Positions 44,489-54,639 of a DNA stretch of 64,000 nucleotides are shown here, in pieces. Both the position numbers and the translations under genes were made by a program. Source of the DNA: Symsagittifera roscoffensis. Taxonomy: Eukaryota > Xenacoelomorpha > Acoela > Convolutidae. Where the stretch lies: positions 32,183,301-32,247,300 of the forward strand of contig NC_087066.1 in the NCBI RefSeq assembly GCF_963678635.1, in the 5' to 3' direction. The number at the start of each line of letters is the position of its first letter. Positions within the stretch are counted from its first letter, which is position 1. The notes below the pieces were generated by a model, which was not told where the DNA came from, made no database searches, and was given only the letters and a program-made list of their open reading frames with translations.

Positions 44489-45022
44489 TTGTTCCGACTT
44501 TCGATACGAAAGTAACGGAATATTTGCGCTCGGGGTGGGTTTTTTTTTTCTTCAGACAAATTTCGACTTTTTAACTAGCCATTTTTGACGGAATTTTTTT
44601 ATATCATTCGTAAGCTATTGTTGTCCTGCGCTTAAGTTTGAAAAGATATTTCACCTGTGATCATTTTTCGTAAAGTTACGGGGGTTTAAAGATTGCCATT
44701 TTTGTCAATTTGGAACAATTAACGCGCGATATATTTCGCGCTATTAACGCGTAAGTGGAGAGTTAATCCGTCTTAGAAATCGTTCCAAATTGGTTAAAAG
44801 AAGCTTATGTGCCATAATTGGTTTGTTACAAGGAGCGAAATCTATCCTTTTGAACTTTGTATGGCGTGTGGGGGGATGATTTTCATAAAAAATTTCAAAT
44901 TTAAAAAAAAAAATTTTTGATTTTGTTTTTATTTCATTGAATTTTTAAATGTTATTACTGCTCCATAAACCTTAAAAGGCTGTCGGAACATTCAGGGCTT
45001 TGCCCTGATACGAGCAGTCTTG
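44489..45022 (-). mobile_element. Element X copy 7 (full length, reverse)
   Basis: Reverse-oriented, with TTGTTCCGACTTTCGATACG at the left and GATACGAGCAGTCTTG at the right. Both hairpins and the central GCGCGATATATTTCGCGC palindrome are intact, so it is one of the best-preserved copies. Confidence 0.92.
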
Positions 45023-45921
45023 TTTCAATTTTATATTTATTGATTTCAAGTCAAATGATACTTCAAGTCGTAGTTCATATCATAAAAAAACTGATTAGCT
45101 TGCTTCAACTCCACATGTGAAACAATTTTACCGCGCATAAAGAAATCGCGTTACGTTTGCAACAGTTAAAATGAAATGTTCAAAATTCGCATGGACAGTC
45201 CAGAGCATTGCCATTGGCATTTTTCAAACCACCCCCAAAATTTCATCAAGAAAATTGAAGGCAAAACATTATTTTTGTACTATTCTACATTTGAACTTTT
45301 TCTACATGTGAGGTATATTTTTTAGAAGCTGTTTTCCCAAATTAAATTCAGATCACTGAAATTAAATTGGAAAAACCACCCCAAGCACCAAAAATGCATT
45401 TTTTTTTCCAAAGAAATCAATTGCACGATAAAAATTGAAAATTTTCATACTGAGATGGAATCAAAACAGCGTGGATCAATACTAAGCCTAAAAATTCTCA
45501 CCATCGCTAAAAAAGCCCCAAATTTTTCTTTATAAGTTTTTTTTGCTCTAATGAAAAAACTATATCGCTCTCTTAAAACTATATGATGCCAAATATGTTA
45601 AAAAACTGGTCATGGAAATTTAGCATAAAAAGATTATTTAACAATCTTGTTTTCTCAAAACGCTCACACCAAATTTTTTTCCCAAAACACTCACAAGAAG
45701 AATTATTTCCCGTGTGATACGCATCAATGTAAACAGTTAACTTGCCTATATTTAAACTGGAAAGAAATTAGACAAGAAATATTTGATGGTCCATACAACG
45801 CATTAATAGAAATGTATTAAGAAATAGTATTGAAAGTAACAAATCAAAATAAATATTTTAACCAATAGTTTGACAAATATATATTGCAGGATATCTAATC
45901 AAATTATTTTTCAAAACTTTC
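45023..45921. other. AT-rich intronic sequence
   Basis: No exon or recognised repeat. Confidence 0.4.
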
Positions 45922-45995
45922 ATTACGAGGCCAAGCTGCGCAGGTACGCTCACCATTTGGTGTGCGTAGTTCAATGGAATCCATAAACAAGCCTT
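45922..45995. mobile_element. Fragment related to the 9343-10533 inverted-repeat element
   Basis: CATTACGAGGCCAAGCTGCG matches the terminal repeat with two changes, followed by CAATGGAATCCATAAAC, the internal word of that element. The other end is missing. Confidence 0.6.
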
Positions 45996-46005
45996 TCAAC
46001 ATGTT

Positions 46006-46150
46006 AAAATTTTGTTGACTTGGTTAAAAGGAACACTAGAGCAAAGAAAGATCAGAGAGGACAGTCTTGTGACGGAACACTCTGATTATTTAGAAATTAC
46101 ACAAATTGGTCTCGTAATGATGAAGACAAAGGCACTGTATGTGCTTTTAA
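46006..46150 (+). other. Short protein-like frame of unknown origin
   Basis: The frame reads TWLKGTLEQRKIREDSLVTE then HSDYLEITQIGLVMMKTKAL before running into element X copy 8. No splice sites fit well. It could be an exon remnant or a transposon scrap. Confidence 0.25.
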
Positions 46151-46171
46151 AAAAATTTAAATGGTCAATTT

Positions 46172-46705
46172 TTGTTCCGACTTTCGATACAAAAGTAACG
46201 GAATGTTTGTGCTTGGGGTGGGTTTTTTTTCTTCAGACAAATTTCGACTTTTTAACTAGCCATTTTTGACGGAATTTTTTCAAAAAACATATCATTGAAA
46301 AAGTATTGTTGTGCTGAGCTTAAATTTGAAAAGAAATTCTATTGTGATTACTTTTCGTAAAGTTATGGGGATTTAAAGATGTTATGGGGGACAATTAACG
46401 CGCGATATATTTCGCGCTATTAACGCGTAAGCGGAGAGTTAACCCGTCTTGGAAATCGTTCCAAATTGGTTGAAAGAAGCTTATTCGCCATTGTTGATTT
46501 GTTAAAAGGTGCAAAATTTATCCTTTTGTTCTTTATACGGCGTGTGGGGGGGGGGATGGTTTTTATAAAAAAAATTTCAAATTTAAAAAATAAAAAAATT
46601 ATTTTGTTTTTTTTTACATTTAATTTTTTAAATTTTATTACTGCTCCGTAAACCTTAAAAGGCAGTCGCAACATTCAGAACTTCGCCCTGATAAGAGCAG
46701 TTTTG
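46172..46705 (-). mobile_element. Element X copy 8 (reverse)
   Basis: TTGTTCCGACTTTCGATACA at the left, the TTAACGCGCGATATATTTCG palindrome in the middle, and CCTGATAAGAGCAGTTTTG at the right. Confidence 0.9.
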
Positions 46706-47110
46706 TTTTGTCTTTAACAGCGAAATTCAGATAAGATAGTTTCGAGCGGAACTTTTTTATACCATCGGAATCATACGAAGTTGAACTTGAACTTTGATTA
46801 ATTCAAAATTTTCAGAAAAATTTTTCAGAAACTTTCTTCTTCAAAATTTGTAAATAAAATGCTTACAAAAGTGAAAGATTTAGCAAACAAGTTACATTGA
46901 CTACTTTACAACCACAAAGATGTTATTGCTACGCCATTTTCTTCAAAATTAGAAACTTAAACTACCCCGGGAAAGCTTGGCAAAGCTACCAAAAAAACTG
47001 AATCAATTATAAACCTGATTGTAATTTAGACCATCATTTAGTTTGAAAAAGGTTAACAAAATATTAAGACGCAACAGAACGTGAACGAAAGCATAAAGAG
47101 AAAGTTCTTC

Positions 47111-47490
47111 AAAAAGTTATTTTTGTTCCAACCTTTGAATCAATTGACGAAATGTTTGTGCACGGGTAGCTTTTTTGAATCTTGTTTACCATTCATCTCC
47201 TCTCTCTCTCCTCTATCATGAGAACAATTCAGAAACTTCCAACCCTAAAAAGAAATAATTCAACGACTAAGCATATAACAATTGTGTACCCTGTAACGAA
47301 ACCCTCACTCCTGCACAAAATATTGAACCCCCTTAGATCATTCCAAATTAATCATTTGCGAATTATAACTTTCCAAATTAAATTGAGGCGAGCTCTTAAC
47401 TTACTCTGAATTATACTTCACCAAAAGCAAAACGTATCATCTTGTATACTTTACATAGCGTGATGGGGGGGGGGATAAAATGCACTACTT
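47111..47490 (-). mobile_element. Heavily decayed element X relative
   Basis: TTTGTTCCAACCTTTGAATC, GACGAAATGTTTGTGCACGG and, at the far side, CATAGCGTGATGGGGGGG preserve the order of three family landmarks with most of the sequence changed. This is judged by eye. Confidence 0.4.
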
Positions 47491-47601
47491 TTTTGAATAT
47501 TCAAATTTTTTTAACAGTTACATTTATCATTTTGTGATTTAGACAACTAATAGAAATAGTTCTCGCTTTGAACTGACAATTTATATTCCTAGATAATTCA
47601 G

Positions 47602-47812
47602 CCCTCATCAAGTGCAAACGATGATGACATGGCTGATGAGGATCCATCTGATTTCGACAGTACATTCGAATACGAAAACGGCACGCCAGCACTTAAGCCG
47701 CAAGTTGGACATCAACATTTTTCAGAAACCATTCTATCAGGTGAATTACACTCGAACGCACAAATAGGCGGACAATTAGGTCAAAATTTGAGGCCACGAG
47801 GAATAAAGACAG
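47602..47812 (+). CDS. Acidic/Gln-rich exon of an unknown protein
   Basis: Starts after the acceptor AGATAATTCAG in phase 0 with PSSSANDDDMADEDPSDFDS, then FEYENGTPALKPQVGHQHF and LGQNLRPRGIKT. The best-phased donor is ACAG|GTGGTC at 47812, leaving one base that fits an acceptor at 48061. The frame itself stays open to 47964, so an alternative donor (AAC|GTGACG near 47871) is possible. No domain recognised. Confidence 0.5.
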
Positions 47813-48061
47813 GTGGTCCGCTACCGCAAATAGAAGTGGCCTATAATGATTTCTTTTCTCCCGGAAGAAACAACGTGACGAAAACTTTGTTCAAACACAA
47901 TCCATTGCATTCCATCTCTTATTTTAAAAACTTTTTGTTTGCGCTTTTCATTGGTTTCAGTTGATCAAATATAAGACGAAAAAATTTAACGTTGAAAAAC
48001 TCAAATCAGATAATGTGTTTGAACGTTTGCCACAAACAGCTCCAAGATTTCAACAACACAG

Positions 48062-48912
48062 GAGGTTCCGAGCATACCATCGAACAGTTCTCCGATCTCA
48101 TACAAATTAACCCAGCGCAACACAGTCTAAATAACAACCACCCAACTAACATAATGTGCAGTCAGCCTAACGTAGCTCAAACACAGAGCATGGGTCAAGC
48201 TTTGGCTTATCCGCCCCAGACAACCCAGCAACCATATTGTACACTGCCGAATACATTTGAAGAGTTGATAAACCCTGATAGTTTAGGGCAACAAAACTCC
48301 ATTCAGAGCTCATCGCACTTCAATAACCCGAGTGCTCGGACATTGAACCAGCATGGTCAAGCACGGTCAAACTCAAATGAAGGTTTTATGTATGGTAATT
48401 TAAATGTCGCAAGCGTTGGTAATTTGTGGAACACTCTTGGCAGTAAAACGACCAGAATAGCTCTCAGCGGGTCAAAAGTATCAAAGAAAAAACTGAAAAC
48501 TTCTTCATCTGCAAAACCAACAGGAAGCTCTAATTGGTCAGGGATTGGGACTGCATGTAGACCGGCCTCTCTTGATGTGGTGTTTTCAGGTTTAAATCCA
48601 TCGATGTTAAATTTAAGGCGGGAAAATTTACCCGAAGGAAGCTCCAATTTTGCGCTCGGGAAAGACGAAGACCTAGTAGTTCCATTTCCTTTAGAACAAA
48701 AACAACCACTCTCAGCCGAGATGAAAATGGGAAACAGAATTGTGTTCAATTTGCTTCCCAACGGCCTATGGTCAGCTGATGCAGAGTATACTCGAATGAG
48801 TTCAGAGGAGCTCAACCTTGCTAAATCAGAATTGAAATCGCTGCAGAGTTTAACAGGTACACACATCTCAATGATAGATCAGGTCATTCACTCCAGAGCC
48901 AGACAGAACTAA
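48062..48912 (+). CDS. Long C-terminal exon of the Gln/Ser-rich protein
   Basis: The frame is open from 47965 to the TAA at 48910-48912. The exon probably starts at 48062 after AACAACACAG, because this completes the codon left by the 47812 donor. It is Gln/Asn/Ser-rich first (EHTIEQFSDLIQINPAQHSL, TTQQPYCTLPNTFEELINPD), then a basic patch (SGSKVSKKKLKTSSSAKPTG) and a more ordered C-terminus with VFNLLPNGLWSADAEYTRMS and SEELNLAKSELKSLQSLTGT. This suggests a disordered nuclear-type protein with a helical tail. The family is not recognised. A poly-A signal follows at 49030. Confidence 0.7.
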
Positions 48913-49029
48913 GCTTAAACATGTAGAGAAATAACTAAGAAAAAAGAAACTGTCATCACTCTCCATCTTATAGTTTTCAATTTGAAAACCTTTCATATCT
49001 TGGGTTAATATTAAGCACTCTTGGCTATA

Positions 49030-49035
49030 AATAAA
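49030..49035 (+). terminator. Candidate polyadenylation signal AATAAA of the Gln-rich gene
   Basis: It lies 118 bases after the stop codon and just before a hAT MITE insertion. Confidence 0.5.
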
Positions 49036-49096
49036 TTCTACCAAAAACATCGTTGTTTCTGTTAAAACAAAAAGCCGACCAATTAGTTGTTTCAAT

Positions 49097-49528
49097 CAGG
49101 GGCGGATCTAGGATTTTCTCGAGGGGGGGCGGATTTTCAAAAAATTTTCTAATATTTTGACGACCCATTTTTTTTTTAGGTCGACCAAATTGATTTTTTG
49201 AGCTCTCCCAAAGCACTGTTTTGCCCCTATTTCGGCTAAATTTTCTGCACCGCAGGCAAATTTAAAAAAAAAAGACGAAAAAGCCGTTTTTGGGCACTTT
49301 TTGAAAAATTTTGACAAAAAAAAGCGCTTTTTTTTGGCGCGCGCTAACCCCTCAAAGTTAGTATATAGTGGCGCCAAAGGCGCCTTTAGAAAAATTTTAG
49401 GGTCGGTCGGCCAAAAATGGATTTCTGAAAATGTATCAAAGGGGGGACCCTTTGGGTCGGCAGGGGGGTCGAATCCCTGAGGGGGGGGGGGCGTCCGAAC
49501 CCCCCCGCCCCCCCTAAATCCGCCCCTG
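49097..49528. mobile_element. hAT-type MITE with perfect 8-bp target duplication
   Basis: CAGGGGCGGATCTAGGATTT at the left and CTAAATCCGCCCCTG at the right, flanked by GTTTCAAT on both sides (49089-49096, 49529-49536). The interior is strongly similar to 18840-19328 (GGCGCGCGCT, TATAGTGGCGCCAAAGGC, GGTCGGCCAAAAATGG). Frames inside on either strand are not genes. Confidence 0.93.
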
Positions 49529-49899
49529 GTTTCAATCCTCTGCACCTTTTCTTGTTGCCAAGTTTTTTGTCATTGTTTCAGCTTAAAATTTACTGTTTTC
49601 ATTTGAACTAAAACTGAAGGAGAAAACTGAAAGAGGAGGGTGAGGGGGACTAATTTTGTAAAAATTGAAAAATTAACCGCGTAATAAAACATAACACAAT
49701 CATTCTAGGTTTTCTAGATATTTCTCGCCACAAAATAGCTGTGGAAAACTTCAAATGTCAAAAAATCTTGGTTTCAATGATATCCTGTTCTATTCGATCT
49801 ATAAACTTAGCCACCCAGCTCGAGGTTTCACTTTTTTGTTTCAAAACAGTATTCATAAAATTGTACTGGTCGGACCGCGCGACGTTTTATAGAATGAGA

Positions 49900-50245
49900 T
49901 CATTAGTTGCATTAAAACCTTGTATCAAAAACAGTAAGTGGAAGGGCAAGACCCTAATAGTCGGAGGTGACTTTAAGTCATCGATTGGAAACTCCGGTAG
50001 ACCAATGGCCGAGCGACAGGACCTTTCGGGAGTTGTAAAACCAATGCTACCGGAAAAGACTTCATAAACTGGTGTCACGCGAACATTTTGTGCTGGGAGT
50101 CCGCTTTTTAGGCAAGACAACGAAGTGGATGATTTTGTGTCCGCGAGGAAAACAGGAGTAGCATCGTGCGAAGAGTGTGGACGAGAAACAACAGTGGAGG
50201 AATATCGTATCACCTCCCGAAATGCATGACCCTTAAATCATATTT
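49900..50245 (+). pseudogene. LINE endonuclease fragment (broken)
   Basis: LIVGGDFKSSIG (GGDF at 49962-49973) is the GDFN-like motif of an apurinic-type LINE endonuclease. In another frame NATGKDFINWCHANILCWE (from 50043) continues with a downstream endonuclease signature, interrupted by TAG and TGA. At least one frameshift and two stops. It probably belongs to the LINE whose linker and RT parts are at 57-60 kb, because the same roughly 800-base repeat follows it. Confidence 0.65.
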
Positions 50246-50267
50246 TCTACAAAGAAGAGGTGTGGTC

Positions 50268-51070
50268 GGTTGATAGATCCCTTTGTTTCAAAAGTAAAAA
50301 AAGTTTCAAGTCTCGTTTAGATTATGTCATAGATTATAGTCTATCTGGTCCTAGAGTTAAAATGATATTTATATAAACAGATAAAAAAAAGGGTTGGTAA
50401 ATAAGTATAAACTAATTATAAATGGATGAAAAACTGTCCTAAATACCAAAATAGGTTTGGGGTATTTAGGTTAAGTTACGTTAACTTAAGTTGAAGGAAA
50501 ACAATAGAATTTTACCTTTGTCAGTTCTGGATTGTTATATTTTTCAAAATAACTTTTCATAAAAAAGTTAGTGGTAAATAAAAAAAGGAAAACACTTTTA
50601 ATCGACTGAGCGAGTGAGGAATATAATATTTCTGAAGATTCAGGTTGATTTTTTTCTCAGTTCTTTGGCTGAAACAAATCTGCACCAGCAGTGTGGGCTT
50701 CAAACTTTATTTTCTCCTTTTTCTTCATACTCTTGATGAAACTGAAATTTGAAACTTTTAATTTTTTCAGTATGAAAAATCAAAAATTTAAAATGTCAGG
50801 GCAATTTACCAGTGTTGCACCTGCCTTACTTTATTAAGATTTCAAAGTCTTTTGTTAGGACCGCAAAAGGATTGGGGGCTTTGTCGTTTTGTGAAGCAAG
50901 ACAGTAAACTAGTCCGCCTAACTGGCGAAATTCTTGTTTTCAATATCCAGGCTAAAAGCTGTAAGAAAAGTGAGTCCAATCCTGAAAGAATTATTTAAAT
51001 CGGAGGGTTAATTAAAATGTTATAAATCTAAAAAAAGCCATAAGTTAGTGTAGTATTTGCAATACTACAA
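50268..51070 (+). repeat. 0.8-kb repeat, copy 1
   Basis: TCATAGATTATAGTCTATCT, CCAAAATAGGTTTGGGGTAT, GCACCTGCCTTACTTTATTA and a final GTAGTATTTGCAATACTAC hairpin occur in the same order as in 56430-57215 and 58103-58830. This copy is clearly diverged from the other two. Non-coding. Confidence 0.85.
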
Positions 51071-51735
51071 CTCACCCCCCTTTTTATGAAAGATAGTTGT
51101 TCTATACACACATTTACATTGTTATGAAATTAAAATTTAAATGATCTTTTCTGTTTGGAAAAGAAATTTAAAGATGAAATGTTACTCTAAATTGATATAA
51201 CGTCTTTGATTTTTTCTGTGGAACTATGCACTTCCTTTAACTTTTGTTTCCTTCTATCACGATGTCTTTAATCATTTTTTTGTTAATTTCACTCCTGGAA
51301 CGTCATTTGAACTTAATCACAATCCTCCCTGTCTTGATGTTTGTGGTATTCGTCATCATCGAATCTTGATTGCAACCAGATTGCTAGGCTTTTGCTTCTG
51401 ACATTCATAAATGCAACGAAAGCTTTATTGTTCCTTCTTGTGCTGACTTTGTCCTTTTTTAGTTATTTTTGAGCTTCCAGTTTTTTACCGGTTTCACTCC
51501 GTTGTAAAAGATCATAAAAATAAAAAATTTTTCTGTGTCTTACAGAATCATTTAAAAGAGGAATCGTGTGTGGTACTCAAACAAAATATTGTACTTCTTA
51601 TAAGGTAAATAATTCATGAATTGGTTTTTATTGTGTGTTGTTCGTTAAGTATTACTTAAAAATTCCCTATAGTCCTGTTCGTTAAGTATTCCCTATTATA
51701 GGTTTTATTGTGTCATGCACAAACCCACCAAAAAA
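51071..51735. other. AT-rich, no gene seen
   Basis: A short direct repeat around CCTGTTCGTTAAGTATT (51640-51690) is visible, nothing else. Confidence 0.4.
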
Positions 51736-51753
51736 GTATAAAAAGAAAAGTTA

Positions 51754-51942
51754 ATGCATTCAATCAGCCATCGGTTACAGAAATTGTTTTTTGTTTCGCG
51801 AAATCGGGTTTTGTCATTGTTAGACACGTCTGCAAGACTTACAGTGCACTTTGTCGATGCGATTGAAGAATCAATTTTCGAAAAATTATATAAAACTAGA
51901 AAAAAGAGAATAATTACAAGGAGAATAAAAAAATTAGATTAG
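51754..51942 (+). CDS. Small basic ORF, unknown
   Basis: 62 codons: MHSISHRLQKLFFVSRNRVL, then LLDTSARLTVHFVDAIEES and a Lys/Arg-rich end. A TATA-like GTATAAAAAG lies 10-20 bases upstream. No known domain. It faces a minus-strand frame ending at 51988. Could be chance. Confidence 0.25.
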   Translation: MHSISHRLQKLFFVSRNRVLSLLDTSARLTVHFVDAIEESIFEKLYKTRKKRIITRRIKKLD

Positions 51943-51987
51943 GAGAATCATTAAACTATCATGAGAAAATCTCAATTTTAACAAGTC

Positions 51988-52345
51988 TTATCTTATTAGT
52001 TGGGAAATCAAATTAATATCTAATGTGTTAAGCTGATTCACGAAAGCATTGAGAACTTGTGTTTTTAATTGTAATTGCTCCTCCATTGAAAGCGGCTGGT
52101 TTTTATAATAAAAAATCAATTTTGATTGATCTGGGAAAATATAAATTGTGTTCATCTTAGCAAGTACATGGTCGATTACATTTAGGATGTTGTAATCGAG
52201 CACAAAACTGATATTCATTGCTGGGCGGAACATTGCCCTAAGAAAATTGTATTTCGAGTACCTCTCGGTATATCTCACTTTCATCGGCCATTCAATTTAG
52301 CTTATCAATGGCATCGATAGCAAACATTACGCTTTTTTTACTGTA
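51988..52345 (-). CDS. Candidate exon, unknown product, possible 1-base frameshift
   Basis: On the minus strand the acceptor TTTAATTTTTTACAG (near 52340) precedes a frame reading MFAIDAIDKLN then a stop. One frame over, WPMKVRYTERYSKYNFLRAM continues with FVLDYNILNVIDHVLAKMNT and LSMEEQLQLKTQVLNAFVNQ to a stop at 51988. The two parts read as one protein separated by a single-base shift, so this is a young pseudogene, a sequence error, or a misjudged start. No family recognised. Confidence 0.4.
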
Positions 52346-53274
52346 AAAAATTAAAAAGTTGCATTGATAAATTTTTATTGTTTCGAAAATCTTACATGTT
52401 TTTTTTGTCTGAGAATAAATTAGTGTTCTTAAAGAAATCTTCAAAATTTTCTACAATTGGTTTTCTAAGTCTCTTTGTTTTCTGAATATATCAAAAATTA
52501 TTAAATTGGTAGGTGTTTAAGCGAATTTAAAACTTAAGTTTCTCAAAGAACAATTATTTCCCATAGGTTTCATGCTAAATGATGACATGCATGTTTTTGT
52601 TGTTTGGCGGAAAATTATGAAATTGGCCAAAATGTTGAGGAGCGAGTATCATTGTCTTAAAGGCTACTTTTAGCCACCAATTTTAGTTTTCGTTGGCATA
52701 ATTTAGGTACACTTAATTGAAAGCTACTTTTAGCACCACCAATGTTGGCAATAATCTACGGCGGGTTGGGTCAAAACTTTGGCTTGAGAAGTGAAATAAT
52801 CTTAAAAACAAACACTTTTAATAACTTTGGGCAATGACGTTTCCGTTTAAGTGTTTTTCTGCTATTGTGCGTTTTTTGTAACTTTTTGCCTAAGCGAAGT
52901 TCAAAAAAACAACCTCTCAGTTCCTCTGTGTGCACTAAGAGGAACCCAAGGGCAGAAAATCTTTTCGGTTTAAATGTGTTGCTACACTTTTACCTTGGCT
53001 AGTTGATACATCAAAAGTTTGAACCCAAGTTTGTTGTCTGCTTCAATTGTAATTGGAAAAGATTTTTGTTTCACAAAGTTTTTGCTGTTTTTTTTCAGTC
53101 GTAAAATCGCCTGAGATTGAAGTGAAATTGACTGAAAACCTAATTCAGCTTAAGCTCCTGACCTACCGCAGTTTATCAGTGCAAATAAAAAAATTATAAG
53201 CAAGCGCTACAGGTTCCCTTGAATGAATTCTGTTCCATAAGTCTCCCATAAAAAATTTTTTGTTTTTTTTGCAG
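52346..53274. other. AT-rich, no gene seen
   Basis: A local duplication (AAAGGCTACTTTTAGCCACC and GAAAGCTACTTTTAGCACCA near 52660-52740) is present. It ends in the acceptor of the next exon. Confidence 0.4.
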
Positions 53275-53388
53275 GCATACATTCTCAATCAAAATTAATG
53301 TCTCGGGAAGTTATAGAAAAGATCACACTCAGAAACGCAGATGAAAGATTTGTTTGGCTTTTTTTAAAAGAGTGTAATCACTTGCATG
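53275..53388 (+). CDS. Well-bounded internal exon, unknown protein
   Basis: Acceptor TTTTTGTTTTTTTTGCAG and donor GCATG|GTAATA enclose 114 bp without stops in one frame: IHSQSKLMSREVIEKITLRN then ADERFVWLFLKECNHLH. The balanced charged composition contrasts with the AT-rich flanks. It starts with two bases and ends with one base of a codon. Neighbouring exons were not found. Confidence 0.5.
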
Positions 53389-54639
53389 GTAATAAAAAAT
53401 GTTATAAATTAAAGATTAATAAACAAATTAGGTGGATCACTCAAACTTTGAAATACTATGAAACCTATTTGAAAAACAGTTTTTATTTTTCGCAGTTTAA
53501 TCATAACAATGTGTTTGACGGTATTTATCTTTTCAATTGTTTTTCTGGTTGATCCTTTTGATTTTGTTATACTGATTCTGAGAGTTTCTATAAGCTTTTC
53601 AGGACTGATTTTTTCTTGTCTTAAAAGTTTTTTTTAAGTCTTCATGCTCTCTTCTCTATAACAGTTCATTCCTTCATTCTTTGGGGGCCCACCTCTTAAT
53701 TTTCAACCGAATAAAGCTCATTGTCTGTTTCATATGCGTCCTGATTTGCACCTGCGACTGCTGGTCGAGTGCCGACTGAAAGTACTTTTTTCTCTACTAT
53801 ATATGAAAAATCTTTTGCTTTTTCATTAACGTCTAGGCCTGTAATTTTTTTGAGAGCTAACTCTGGATATGCCATTTTTTGCCATTGACTTTTTTTCAGC
53901 TTTTAATGTTCTTTAGAATTTTTTAAACCGCAAGGAATTATTGTTATGTTGTGTTTAGTTTTAAACTGAATTGACGTGTTAGAGTTAATTTGAAAAAAAA
54001 AACGAGAGCGAAGCAATTAATCGTTTTTCTATTACATATTATGTTGTTTTTTGGAGAATTGTATCTTTTTTTGGAGTGTATCTTCAAAAAAAGACCAATT
54101 GGTTGTGTTAACTTTTGTTAAGCAATTTCAATAAAATGATGATATGATTTTTTTCAGTGTTAGTTAGGTACCAAAGTAATTTAGTAATTTCAATTCCTAC
54201 GTAACTTATAATTTTGAAGTGCAAACAACGAGTTTAGAGTATGTTGACATTAAGTTTTTCCAAAGACAGTTTTTTTACATTTTTTTTGAACGCTTTTCTA
54301 CTGTGATTAAGTTGAATAATTGAACAATAGTGTTTTATTTTCAGCATGTTTCAATTTTTATAAACAAATTGTGACTGCAAGGGTAGAAATTGTTTTTGTG
54401 GAAATTTGTTTAGTCTTGGCTAAAATGTGATTTACTTTACTTTAATTGTGATTAAATTGACAAATTTTAGTTTGATTCAAGCGTTTTGTCGGTTTTTGAA
54501 ATCATAGAGGATTTCAATCTGATAGAATTTTGAAGAATATTTAAGCTTTATTTTTTCTTTGTAGTGAAATATTTCAAGTTAATTTCCTAATTTGGGTTTT
54601 TTTGTACCAGTTTGTGGATGAATTTTCAAATAGATCTGA
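53389..54639. other. AT-rich, no gene seen
   Basis: Long T-rich stretches with no convincing exon or repeat. Confidence 0.4.

Noticed and set aside
49108-49545. 145-codon minus-strand frame with a Pro/Gly-rich start
   Set aside because: It lies entirely over a hAT MITE, and the related copy at 18840 has no matching intact frame.
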